9,344 bases of DNA, taken from contig JBDKGS010000176.1 of the NCBI GenBank assembly GCA_039798065.1, positions 1 to 9,344 on the forward strand, in the 5' to 3' direction. How positions within the stretch are numbered: position 1 is the stretch's first letter; each line of letters starts with the position of its first letter. Made by a program: the position numbers and the translations under genes. Of this stretch, positions 1 through 5,891 are shown one piece after another. The notes beneath the pieces were generated by a model. The model had not been told where the DNA came from. It did not search any database and saw only the letters and a list, made by a program, of their open reading frames with translations. This DNA is from UBA5070 sp039798065. GTDB taxonomy: Bacteria; Fibrobacterota; Fibrobacteria; UBA5070.

Positions 1-1
1 C

Positions 2-1096
2 TTCGAGCGCGTTCCCGTGCACCAGAAGAGCATGGAAGAGACGCTCATGGAGCAGCTCGACGAAAAACACTTCGACCAGAGTCTGCGGCCCATCGTCGAA
101 TGGTTGATCGGGAACCTGAACGAAAACGGCTTTCTGGAAGCCACCAAGGAAGAGACCCAAGCCAAGCTTTCCATCGACGACTCGACGTGGGAAGAAGCAT
201 TGTCGGTGTTGCAGTGGTTGGATCCGGCGGGCATCGGCGCGCGCGATCTGCGCGAGTGCCTGCTCATCCAGCTTTCGCGCGACGGCATGCGCGATTCTGT
301 GCCCTGGAAAGTGGTGCACGATTGCTTCGGGCTTTTGCAGAAGCTCAAGATCCCGACCATCGCGCGTCGTTTGGATTGCACACCGGAAGACGTGCAGGCG
401 GCCATCAAGGAAATCGGCCAATTGGAGCCGCGCCCTGGACGGCAATTGTCATCGCCGCAAGCTCCCACCGTGGTGCCGGATCTTGTCGTGGATCGCGGAC
501 CTGACGGATTTTGGTTCGTGGGCTTCAACGACAAGACAGTGCCTTCGCTTCGCGTGAGCCGCAGCTACGCCGACATGGTTCGCCGTGGATCCAAGGCCTC
601 CACCGACGAAAAGAAATACGTCCGCGACAAGCTCAATTCGGCCACCTGGCTGTTGCGCTCCATCGAGCAGCGCAAGGGCACCATGCTCAAGGTGATGCAC
701 GCCATCCTGGAATCGCAGATCGAGTTCTTCGAGCTGGGGCCGGGCCACCTCAAGCCCCTGGTGCTGCAGGATATCGCCGACAAGGTGAAGATGCACATCT
801 CCACCGTAAGCCGCGTTACAAACGAGAAGTACGTGCAGACGCCGCACGGCGTGTTCGAGCTCAAGAGCTTCTTCAGCGCCTCGGTGACCCAGGAAGACGG
901 CACCGAGATCAGCTCGGTGGAGGCGCGCGAGGCCATCAAGCGATTGATCGAAGCGGAAGATCCGGCCGATCCGCTTTCCGACCAGAAGATCGTCGACGTG
1001 CTGGAAGAACAGAGCCTGCACGTGGCGCGCCGCACGGTGGCAAAGTACCGCGATCTGATGGGCATCTTGCCAGCAAGAATGCGCAGAAAGTTCTAG
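2..1096 (+). CDS. rpoN: RNA polymerase sigma-54 factor RpoN, C-terminal part (5' end outside window)
   Basis: This is the alternative sigma factor that directs RNA polymerase to -24/-12 promoters and needs an AAA+ activator to open DNA. The frame is open from base 2, so the GTG at 17 is internal and the N-terminal activator-interacting region lies outside the window. About 365 residues remain of a family that is usually near 480. Counting from base 17, residues 1-185 are the core-binding domain, with DPAGIGARDLRECLLIQL (69-86) and the LEPRPG motif (136-141). The DNA-binding domain follows, with a helix-turn-helix around IADKVKMHISTVSRV (253-267) and then KYVQTPHGVFELKSFFS. The RpoN box ARRTVAKYRD is at residues 337-346 (bases 1025-1054) and recognises the -24 element. 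The protein ends 13 residues after the box, as is normal. All C-terminal hallmarks are intact, so I infer a functional protein. The next plus-strand gene is 263 bases away and is probably a separate unit. Confidence 0.97.
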   Translation, partial: FERVPVHQKSMEETLMEQLDEKHFDQSLRPIVEWLIGNLNENGFLEATKEETQAKLSIDDSTWEEALSVLQWLDPAGIGARDLRECLLIQLSRDGMRDSVPWKVVHDCFGLLQKLKIPTIARRLDCTPEDVQAAIKEIGQLEPRPGRQLSSPQAPTVVPDLVVDRGPDGFWFVGFNDKTVPSLRVSRSYADMVRRGSKASTDEKKYVRDKLNSATWLLRSIEQRKGTMLKVMHAILESQIEFFELGPGHLKPLVLQDIADKVKMHISTVSRVTNEKYVQTPHGVFELKSFFSASVTQEDGTEISSVEAREAIKRLIEAEDPADPLSDQKIVDVLEEQSLHVARRTVAKYRDLMGILPARMRRKF

Positions 1097-1100
1097 ATCC

Positions 1101-1129
1101 GGTCGGGGCGGCGCACTTTTGCTCCGACC
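1101..1129 (+). terminator. GC-rich hairpin just after rpoN, possible terminator
   Basis: Five bases after the rpoN stop, 1101-1110 can pair with 1120-1129. This gives ten base pairs, two of them G-U, around a nine-base loop that contains TTTT. The stem is strong and well placed for transcription termination or 3'-end protection. No T-run follows it, so it is not a textbook intrinsic terminator. Its last two bases are shared with the next inverted repeat (1128-1185), so the two structures compete slightly. Confidence 0.4.
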
Positions 1130-1185
1130 CATCGGCCAACTCCCGCGCCGTACCGTCGCGTACGGCTTGGTCGCTGGCCGACGGG
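1128..1185. repeat. Nested inverted repeat in the rpoN downstream gap
   Basis: Outer arms 1128-1138 and 1175-1185 are complementary over eleven positions with one A-C mismatch; the core TCGGCCA/TGGCCGA is perfect. They enclose a second perfect seven-pair hairpin, GCCGTAC (1147-1153) with GTACGGC (1160-1166), around a six-base loop. An eight-by-eight internal loop separates the two stems. This could be a structured 3' UTR, a terminator without a T-run, a small RNA or an extragenic repeat. The rest of the gap, 1186-1345, shows no gene and no promoter that I could identify with confidence. Confidence 0.4.
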
Positions 1186-1345
1186 CTCGTCGCTGCAATT
1201 GCATCCGCCCGGACCGGATCTATTCTAGCCGCGGCGTTCGGGCTCCATTGGTGATTCTGTTTCGGAATGGCTTCGATGCGTTGGGCGGCCTTCTTCGAGA
1301 CAGGTCTTGTCGGTTAGCTTGATGGCTGGATCGGTTCCCGTCATC

Positions 1346-1350
1346 AGGAG
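1346..1350 (+). promoter_or_regulatory. Ribosome binding site AGGAG for the PNPOx-like gene
   Basis: AGGAG lies nine bases before the ATG at 1360. It fixes that start and argues against any upstream extension. Confidence 0.75.
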
Positions 1351-1359
1351 CAACGTCGC

Positions 1360-1920
1360 ATGGGTCAGCAGTTTCCGTCGTTGGGCGAGAAGCACATCGA
1401 GTTCATCGCTGGACAGAAATTGTTCTTCGTCGCCACGGCCACGGAAAACAGTCGCGTGAACCTGTCCCCGAAAGGTGGTGACAGTTTCCGGGTGCTGGAC
1501 GCGAACCGGGTGGTGTGGCTCAACTACACCGGCAGCGGCAACGAGACCGCGGCGCACTTGCGGATCCATCCGCGCATGACCGTGATGTTCTGCGCCTTCG
1601 ATGGGGATCCGGTCATTTTGCGGCTGTACGGCATCGCGCGGGCCATCCACCACAACGATCCCGATTGGTCGGAATTTGTCGGGCACTTTCCGGGTAATCC
1701 CGGTGCGCGGCAGGTGATCGAGATGCGCGTGGAATTGGTCCAGACCTCGTGCGGGATGTCGGTGCCGTTGTACGAGTACAAAGGCGACCGGACCCTGTTG
1801 GACGATTGGGCCCAAACGAAGGGCGACGCGGGGTTGCGCGAGTATTGGGCAAAGAAGAACCTGGTCAGTATCGACGGGCTGGAAACGGGCATGGAGGAGG
1901 GGAATCTCGGCCCAATGTGA
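1360..1920 (+). CDS. Pyridoxamine 5'-phosphate oxidase-like (FMN-binding split-barrel) protein
   Basis: The 186-residue protein resembles the single-domain PNPOx-like family, small cytosolic split-barrel proteins that usually bind FMN or F420 as dimers. Family-like stretches are EKHIEFIAGQKLFFVATAT (10-28, first strands), VNLSPKGGDSFRVLD (33-47), VWLNYTGSGNETAAHL (52-67, a flavin-phosphate-side region in related proteins) and QTSCGMSVPLYEY (128-140). The C-terminal tail (about 141-186) is charged and predicted helical. True PdxH has a different C-terminal signature, so this is unlikely to be the vitamin B6 enzyme; the substrate is unknown. A ribosome binding site at 1346-1350 supports the start. 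The yehS-like gene follows after 25 bases on the same strand, so the two may be co-transcribed, although no functional link is known. The family call is firm and the reaction is unassigned. Confidence 0.9.
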   Translation: MGQQFPSLGEKHIEFIAGQKLFFVATATENSRVNLSPKGGDSFRVLDANRVVWLNYTGSGNETAAHLRIHPRMTVMFCAFDGDPVILRLYGIARAIHHNDPDWSEFVGHFPGNPGARQVIEMRVELVQTSCGMSVPLYEYKGDRTLLDDWAQTKGDAGLREYWAKKNLVSIDGLETGMEEGNLGPM

Positions 1921-1945
1921 TGTCGGTACCTAGATTTGGGGGTCT

Positions 1946-2416
1946 ATGAAGAACAACACGGTGATGATCAAGCTCCGCCAAACCCTTGCCTTGACGGATT
2001 CCGACATCGCCCGGATCTTCGAGCTGGGTGGCTACACGGTGACTCCGGAGATGATCGCCGGTTACATGTTCGGGTTCCCCACCGACGAAGGCTACATCAA
2101 GTGCCCCAGCCGCGCGCTGATCGCCTTCCTGGAAGGGATCATCATCGATCGCCGCGGCCCCAATCCCAAGAAGCCCAAGCCGGGCGCCGTGGCCGAGACC
2201 ACCATCGACAACAGCGATGTCTTCAAGAAGCTGCGCATCGCGTTCGATCTGCACGAGGACGACATCCACGCGATTTTGCTGCAGTCGAACATCATCCTGG
2301 AGAAGAACGACTTTTCGGCCATCTTCCGCAAGAAGGGCCACAAGCACTACAAGGTCTGCAGCGACCCGGTGCTGGAAGCGTTCTTCAAGGGCCTGGAGAA
2401 TCTGCGCGGAGCCTAA
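1946..2416 (+). CDS. yehS: YehS-like DUF1456 protein
   Basis: The protein has 156 residues, the same length as E. coli YehS as I recall it, and aligns with it from the first methionine. That supports the ATG at 1946 over the ATG at 1964. It is an internal duplication typical of DUF1456. Repeat 1 (about 7-66) contains DSDIARIFELGGYTVTPEMI and CPSRALIAFLEGI. Repeat 2 (about 92-151) contains KKLRIAFDLHEDDIHAIL and CSDPVLEAFFKGL. A Lys/Pro-rich linker (74-80) joins them. The role of the family is unknown; it is a small, soluble, probably all-helical protein. The only purine-rich stretch before the start is GGGGG at 1938-1942, three bases from the ATG, which is too close for a good Shine-Dalgarno site. 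Translation may therefore be weak or depend on the upstream PNPOx-like gene. Confidence 0.92.
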   Translation: MKNNTVMIKLRQTLALTDSDIARIFELGGYTVTPEMIAGYMFGFPTDEGYIKCPSRALIAFLEGIIIDRRGPNPKKPKPGAVAETTIDNSDVFKKLRIAFDLHEDDIHAILLQSNIILEKNDFSAIFRKKGHKHYKVCSDPVLEAFFKGLENLRGA

Positions 2417-2429
2417 GACAGTTTCTGTC
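2417..2429. terminator. Small palindromic hairpin between convergent genes
   Basis: GACAG (2417-2421) and CTGTC (2425-2429) form a perfect five-pair stem with a TTT loop. It fills nearly all of the 15-base gap between the yehS stop and the kinase stop. Its position suits a bidirectional terminator, but the stem is short and no T-run follows on either strand. Confidence 0.3.
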
Positions 2430-2431
2430 GA

Positions 2432-3427
2432 TCAGGACGCCTTGGCGAATTTCTGCTTGAACCAGCCCAGCGCCTCGGTGATGAGCGACGTGGCTGTGCT
2501 GCGCGAAACCTGCGTTCCGGTGGCGTTGTAGGCGCCCGTGGCGGGCTTGAGCGTCGCGGCCTGCGGGAATCCAAGTTCCCTGCGCAGGTGTTCGGCCGGG
2601 TCCAGTACCCCTTGGGAAGCCAGCCATTGGCGCATGTCATGGGCGGCTTCCTCCATGGCGGGTCGCTTGTCGGCGGCGCGGATGTGCATGCGTTTGACAA
2701 GATCCGACAGTCCTTTGGGTATGCCGGAATTGGCGGCGCGCAATTCGGGGGCATCCTGGCTCGCGATCCGCCACATGATGCCGTGCACATGCTCGGCTTC
2801 CACGGGAGGGTGGCCCGCGGCCATGCGATAGATGCTGGAGGCCAGCGAATAGACGTCGGATTTGCCGGAAAGTGTCGCGCCTTCCACCTGCTCCGGCGAC
2901 ATGTACAACGGAGATCCCATGGCCGTTCCCGCCTGGGTGAGCGATGCGTCGCCTTGCAAGCGCGCGATGCCGAAATCGGCCACCTTCACGATCCCTTGGC
3001 GCGAGATCAAAAGGTTGTCGGGTTTCACGTCGCGATGGATCACGCCAGCGGCATGGGCGGCGCGCAAGCCTTCGGCCGATTGCACCGCGATGCAGGCCGC
3101 ACACAGCGGGTCGAGCTGGTCGCCGTTTCTTGTGCACAACCCTTCGATGCTGCCGCGATCCTGGAATTCCATCACGATGAATTCCAGGCCTTCCTGGTTG
3201 CCCATGTCGTGGACTTGCACGATGTGCGGATTGCCCAAACGCGCAACGTTGGAAGCTTCGCTGTGGAAGCGCTGGATCCAATCCAACCGCACCGCGATTC
3301 CTTCGCGCATGACCTTCAAGGCCACGCACCGATGCAGGACCGGGTCTTCGGCCAAATACACCTTGGCCATGCCGCCTTCGCCCAGCATGCCCAGGATCTT
3401 GTAACGCCCAAAAGTGGAGTGCTCCAT
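2432..3427 (-). CDS. Hanks-type (PknB-like) serine/threonine protein kinase
   Basis: This 331-residue protein is a complete eukaryotic-like kinase, transferring ATP phosphate to Ser/Thr of target proteins. The catalytic domain spans about residues 8-270. It has the glycine loop LGEGGMAKVY (15-24), the VALK lysine K38, the alpha-C glutamate probably E57, the catalytic loop HRDVKPDN (131-138, D133), DFG (151-153), the MSPE motif (176-179), the alpha-F aspartate D191 and the RP pair at 255-256. All catalytic residues are present. There is no transmembrane segment and no PASTA or other sensor domain. Instead the tail has a Thr/Ser-rich linker (about 292-314) and a strongly amphipathic final helix (315-331). 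The start is supported by GGGAG directly upstream and a fitting N-terminus (FGRYKILGMLG). It diverges from the beta-helix lipoprotein gene across 104 bases. Substrates are unknown. Confidence 0.95.
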   Translation of the reverse strand: MEHSTFGRYKILGMLGEGGMAKVYLAEDPVLHRCVALKVMREGIAVRLDWIQRFHSEASNVARLGNPHIVQVHDMGNQEGLEFIVMEFQDRGSIEGLCTRNGDQLDPLCAACIAVQSAEGLRAAHAAGVIHRDVKPDNLLISRQGIVKVADFGIARLQGDASLTQAGTAMGSPLYMSPEQVEGATLSGKSDVYSLASSIYRMAAGHPPVEAEHVHGIMWRIASQDAPELRAANSGIPKGLSDLVKRMHIRAADKRPAMEEAAHDMRQWLASQGVLDPAEHLRRELGFPQAATLKPATGAYNATGTQVSRSTATSLITEALGWFKQKFAKAS

Positions 3428-3433
3428 TCTCCC

Positions 3434-3463
3434 ATTATCCGATTTTCAGGGGTGGTCTTGCAA
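3434..3463 (-). promoter_or_regulatory. Candidate sigma-70-type promoter of the kinase gene, possibly leaderless
   Basis: Read on the minus strand, TTGCAA (3463-3458, four of six matches to the -35 consensus) is followed after 18 bases by GATAAT (3439-3434, five of six matches to the -10). The -10 ends only six bases before the kinase ATG, so transcription would begin at or next to the start codon. The intervening GGGAGA could instead act as a short Shine-Dalgarno region on a transcript begun further upstream. I found no matching plus-strand promoter for the divergent lipoprotein gene. Confidence 0.4.
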
Positions 3464-3531
3464 CCTGCCGAAACAACATCGAAACCGAATTTGGCCGTGC
3501 GGCGCGACGGGATCCGCGGTAGCTTCTATCC

Positions 3532-4635
3532 ATGACCCTGCGATACCTATTGCCTGCCATGTGCCTTGGTCTCTGGTCGTGCGGTTCCGATTCGGGGACC
3601 AAGAGCGAGCCGGTCTATCCTCCGACACCGTCGGCTTTCGCGGACGGGGTCGCTTCAGGGAATCCGGATGGCCAATGCAAGGTCCCGGCATCCGCCATGG
3701 CGGCCTCGGTGGACAATCCCGATCGCGTGGTGGGTACCGGTACGCGCTCCAGCTGCACGGCCGATGCGTTCCGCGCCGCGGTGGCGCATGGGGGAAAGAT
3801 CGTGTTCGATTGCGGGCCCGACACAATGACCATCGTGCTCGACAAGCCGGCCAAGGTCTTCAACGACTCGTTGCCGGATATTGTCATCGATGGTGGAGGC
3901 AAGGTGGGACTCAGCGGAGGAGGCCGTACTCGCATCCTCTACATGAACACCTGCGACGAGGCCCAGCACTGGACCAGTACCCGCTGCGACAACCAAGCCA
4001 CTCCGCGATTGACCGTACAGAATCTGACATTCGTGGACGGCAACGCGGAAGCGGAAGGCGAGGGGGGAAGGGGAGGTGGCGGCGCCATTTTCGCGAGCGG
4101 CGGCACGTTCAAGGTCGTGAATTGTCGCTTCTTCCGCAACGTGTGCGCGAAGCAAGGTGCCGATGTGGGAGGTGGTGCGATCCGCGCCTTCCAGCAGTAC
4201 AACCAGGCTCCCATCCACGTGGTGAATTCGACCTTCGGTTCGACAGGAAATGGCAACGTGGGATCCAACGGCGGCGCGTTCTCCAGCATCATGGTGAACT
4301 GGAGCGTCTGGAACAGCCTGTTCGTGGCCAACCAGGCGGTGGGCAACGGCGGCAATCCCGCCGACAAGAACACACCGGGCGGCGGCAGCGGCGGAGCCAT
4401 CTACAACGATGGGAACACCCTGACACTTTCTGTCTGCGGCTCCAAGTTCACGGAAAACAAGGTCAACGCCTTCGGTGCGGCAATCTTCTTCGTGAGCAAC
4501 AACCACCAGGGCACCATCAACCTCACTGATTCGCGCATTGCGGGAAACATCGGTGGGTCGTGGCACGTGCTTCCTGGAATCGCCATGCACGAAGACACCA
4601 AGGTGAACCGGGTGAACTCCGTGCTGGAGAATTGA
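3532..4635 (+). CDS. Lipoprotein with Pmp-like right-handed parallel beta-helix
   Basis: The 367-residue precursor has a short signal peptide ending in a lipobox, L14-W15-S16-C17, so the mature protein should be lipid-anchored at C17. After a Pro-rich linker, residues 68-102 carry SCTADAFRAAV, GGKIVFDCG and TIVLD. This is the usual entry segment of secreted beta-helix proteins of the pectate-lyase-like type. The helix coils show repeated GGA[I/F] (183, 214, 247 and 287; degenerate GAAI at 315) and FxxN (FFRN 200, FVAN 264, FTEN 306). These are the paired motifs of chlamydial polymorphic membrane protein repeats. No autotransporter barrel follows, and no lyase catalytic residues can be assigned. 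I infer a surface or periplasmic adhesin or carbohydrate-binding protein. No clear ribosome binding site precedes the ATG; the signal peptide decides the start. Only 15 bases separate its stop from the convergent fasciclin gene. Confidence 0.85.
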   Translation: MTLRYLLPAMCLGLWSCGSDSGTKSEPVYPPTPSAFADGVASGNPDGQCKVPASAMAASVDNPDRVVGTGTRSSCTADAFRAAVAHGGKIVFDCGPDTMTIVLDKPAKVFNDSLPDIVIDGGGKVGLSGGGRTRILYMNTCDEAQHWTSTRCDNQATPRLTVQNLTFVDGNAEAEGEGGRGGGGAIFASGGTFKVVNCRFFRNVCAKQGADVGGGAIRAFQQYNQAPIHVVNSTFGSTGNGNVGSNGGAFSSIMVNWSVWNSLFVANQAVGNGGNPADKNTPGGGSGGAIYNDGNTLTLSVCGSKFTENKVNAFGAAIFFVSNNHQGTINLTDSRIAGNIGGSWHVLPGIAMHEDTKVNRVNSVLEN

Positions 4636-4650
4636 AATTCCGAACGTTGC

Positions 4651-5184
4651 TTATTTGGCCGGTGGCAGCAGGACGGCGTCGATGATGTGGATCACGCCGT
4701 TCTTGGCCTGGATGTCGACCACGGTGACCATGGTTGTTCCGTTGAGGTAGACCTTTCCGCCCTTGACTTCGACGGTGACATCCGCTCCATTGACGGTGGT
4801 GGCCTTGGAGAGGGTGACGACGGTGGGGCTTTCGACCTTGGCGCCAACCACGTGGTAGAGGAGGATGCTCTTGAGGTCGCCGGTGGGATCCTTGAGCAGG
4901 GCTTCGACGGTTCCGGCGGGAAGCTTGGCGAAGGCGGCGTCGGTGGGCGCGAAGACGGTGAACTGTTTGGTGGTGTCGGCCAGGGTGGAGGCCAGTCCGG
5001 CGGCGGTGACGGCGGCGGCGAGAGTTTCGAAAGTGGTGTCGGCGGCGGCGATCTGGAGAATGGTCCGTGAGGGTGCCGCAGGAGCAGGGGAGGAGGGGCC
5101 GGTGGCCGAATCGGAATCACTGTCGCAGGCGGTCAGTCCCAGCGAAAGAGCGGCAAGAGCGGCGAAGGCGAGCTTGGTGTTCAT
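4651..5184 (-). CDS. Fasciclin (FAS1) domain lipoprotein
   Basis: The protein has 177 residues from the ATG at 5184, which has a well-spaced AGGAG six bases upstream. A GTG at 5214 would add ten residues with no ribosome binding site and a worse signal peptide. The signal peptide ends in the lipobox L17-T18-A19-C20. A short Asp/Ser then Pro/Ala linker (21-40) follows. One FAS1 domain covers the rest, with the H1 motif FTVFAPTDAAF, the YH region LLYHVVGAKV and the H2 motif NGVIHIIDAVLLP at the extreme C-terminus. FAS1 domains mediate cell adhesion and matrix contacts, and in bacteria are often secreted or lipid-anchored. Asp follows the lipid cysteine, which in E. coli retains lipoproteins in the inner membrane; whether that rule holds here is unknown. 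A conserved palindrome lies 108 bases upstream (5291-5318). It may belong to the same regulon as the two upstream minus-strand genes. Confidence 0.93.
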   Translation of the reverse strand: MNTKLAFAALAALSLGLTACDSDSDSATGPSSPAPAAPSRTILQIAAADTTFETLAAAVTAAGLASTLADTTKQFTVFAPTDAAFAKLPAGTVEALLKDPTGDLKSILLYHVVGAKVESPTVVTLSKATTVNGADVTVEVKGGKVYLNGTTMVTVVDIQAKNGVIHIIDAVLLPPAK

Positions 5185-5190
5185 GATGGA

Positions 5191-5195
5191 CTCCT
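5191..5195 (-). promoter_or_regulatory. Ribosome binding site AGGAG for the fasciclin gene
   Basis: On the minus strand AGGAG stands six bases before the ATG at 5184, ideal spacing. It decides for this start over the GTG at 5214. Confidence 0.85.
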
Positions 5196-5290
5196 TGGGT
5201 TGGATCGCCGGCACGGCGGGAATGCCGATTGCAGCGTTGATACCAAGGTCCAGGGATTGGTTGGATGCGACCGCTTCGAAAACCCGCTGC

Positions 5291-5318
5291 TGTTCACGCG
5301 TGTGAACGGCAAAGGCCC
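5291..5318 (-). promoter_or_regulatory. Conserved palindromic element, copy 1 (upstream of fasciclin gene)
   Basis: GTTCAC (5292-5297) and GTGAAC (5302-5307) are perfect six-base arms around GCGT. A T precedes the left arm. GG, then C, then AAAGGCCC (5311-5318) follow the right arm on the plus strand. The same arrangement recurs at 6781-6807. This copy begins three bases after the stop of the CarboxypepD_reg-like lipoprotein gene and lies 108 bases before the fasciclin start. It could be an operator for the fasciclin gene. As minus-strand RNA it also forms a hairpin with TTTT a few bases downstream (5282-5279), so a terminator for the upstream pair is possible. Confidence 0.6.
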
Positions 5319-5321
5319 GCG

Positions 5322-5891
5322 TTATGGCAGCAACGAATCCTGGGAAGGCGCGAGAACCAAACGGGCCACGACTTGCGAGGCGCTACCCAGTCCGCGCCGC
5401 ACCACCAGGGGTGCGCCGGCGGGGACGGAATCGACAACCCAAAATCCGGCGACCAGTCGGCCTTGGTGCGCGGTGCCTGCGACCCACGGAGTGGTGGTGT
5501 CGGTGCTTTCCTTCAGACGGATTCTTGCCGGAGTGTGCAAAAGCGAATGTGGCGTATCGATCTTGCCCGCGTGGATGAGCACGCTGGGTGCGAGCCCACG
5601 ATAGCCGTCGGGGGCGATGAATTCGAAGGTCCAACGGCCTGCGGATAAACTGTCCAACCGATAGCTGCCATCGGGTGCCGCGGTGGCCTTGCGGGCCAGC
5701 AAGGCAGGGGCGGAGGCGGTGGAGTCGGCGCGGAACGCCAGGATGGTGGCTCCGGCTACGGGGCGCCCGTCGAGCCGTGTGGCAAAACCTGCCACGGCAC
5801 CGGTTTCGGTGTCGGTGCTGCCACCCGCCACGGGACCCGTACCGCATCCCCACAGCAACATCGCACCCAGGAAAATCCAGGGCTTAATCAC
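5322..5891 (-). CDS. Lipoprotein with carboxypeptidase-regulatory-like domain
   Basis: This 189-residue protein starts at a GTG that overlaps the stop of the TIGR02147 gene in the sequence GTGA, a classic translational-coupling junction. The signal peptide ends in the lipobox L13-W14-G15-C16. Residues about 29-95 look like one CarboxypepD_reg-like beta-sandwich: GAVAGFATRLDGRPVAGATI, then DGSYRLDSLSAGRWTFEF, with the usual GxV...PVxGAxV...DGxYxxxxLxxGxY pattern. The C-terminal half (about 100-189) is beta-rich and not recognised. Such domains usually serve as structural or carbohydrate-facing modules on the cell surface; no enzyme motif is present. Coupling to a putative transcription regulator suggests it is its effector, its sensor or its main target. 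No good Shine-Dalgarno site precedes the GTG, which fits dependence on upstream translation. Confidence 0.85.
   Translation of the reverse strand: MIKPWIFLGAMLLWGCGTGPVAGGSTDTETGAVAGFATRLDGRPVAGATILAFRADSTASAPALLARKATAAPDGSYRLDSLSAGRWTFEFIAPDGYRGLAPSVLIHAGKIDTPHSLLHTPARIRLKESTDTTTPWVAGTAHQGRLVAGFWVVDSVPAGAPLVVRRGLGSASQVVARLVLAPSQDSLLP

Noticed and set aside
3464..3531. A plus-strand promoter for the beta-helix lipoprotein gene
   Set aside because: I tried TTGCAA at 3458 and TTGGCC at 3491 as -35 elements. Neither has a plausible -10 at 16-18 bases.
2588..3535. A 315-codon plus-strand frame opposite the kinase
   Set aside because: It is antisense to a kinase with every catalytic motif intact, and its translation is His/Arg-rich shadow sequence.
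3655..4590. A 311-codon minus-strand frame opposite the beta-helix lipoprotein
   Set aside because: It has no signal peptide or domain. The plus-strand protein has a lipobox and ordered repeats.
4570..4600. GTGAAC occurrences within coding sequence, such as 'GGTGAAC' in the lipoprotein gene, as further copies of the palindromic element
   Set aside because: These are single half-sites inside codons, without the GTTCAC partner or the AAAGGCCC flank.
4636..4650. A terminator between the convergent beta-helix and fasciclin genes
   Set aside because: The 15-base gap contains only the short palindrome AACGTT and no stem or T-run worth calling.
5185..5214. GTG start at 5214 for the fasciclin gene
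   Set aside because: It has no ribosome binding site and would put charged residues ahead of a good signal peptide. The ATG at 5184 has an ideally spaced AGGAG.
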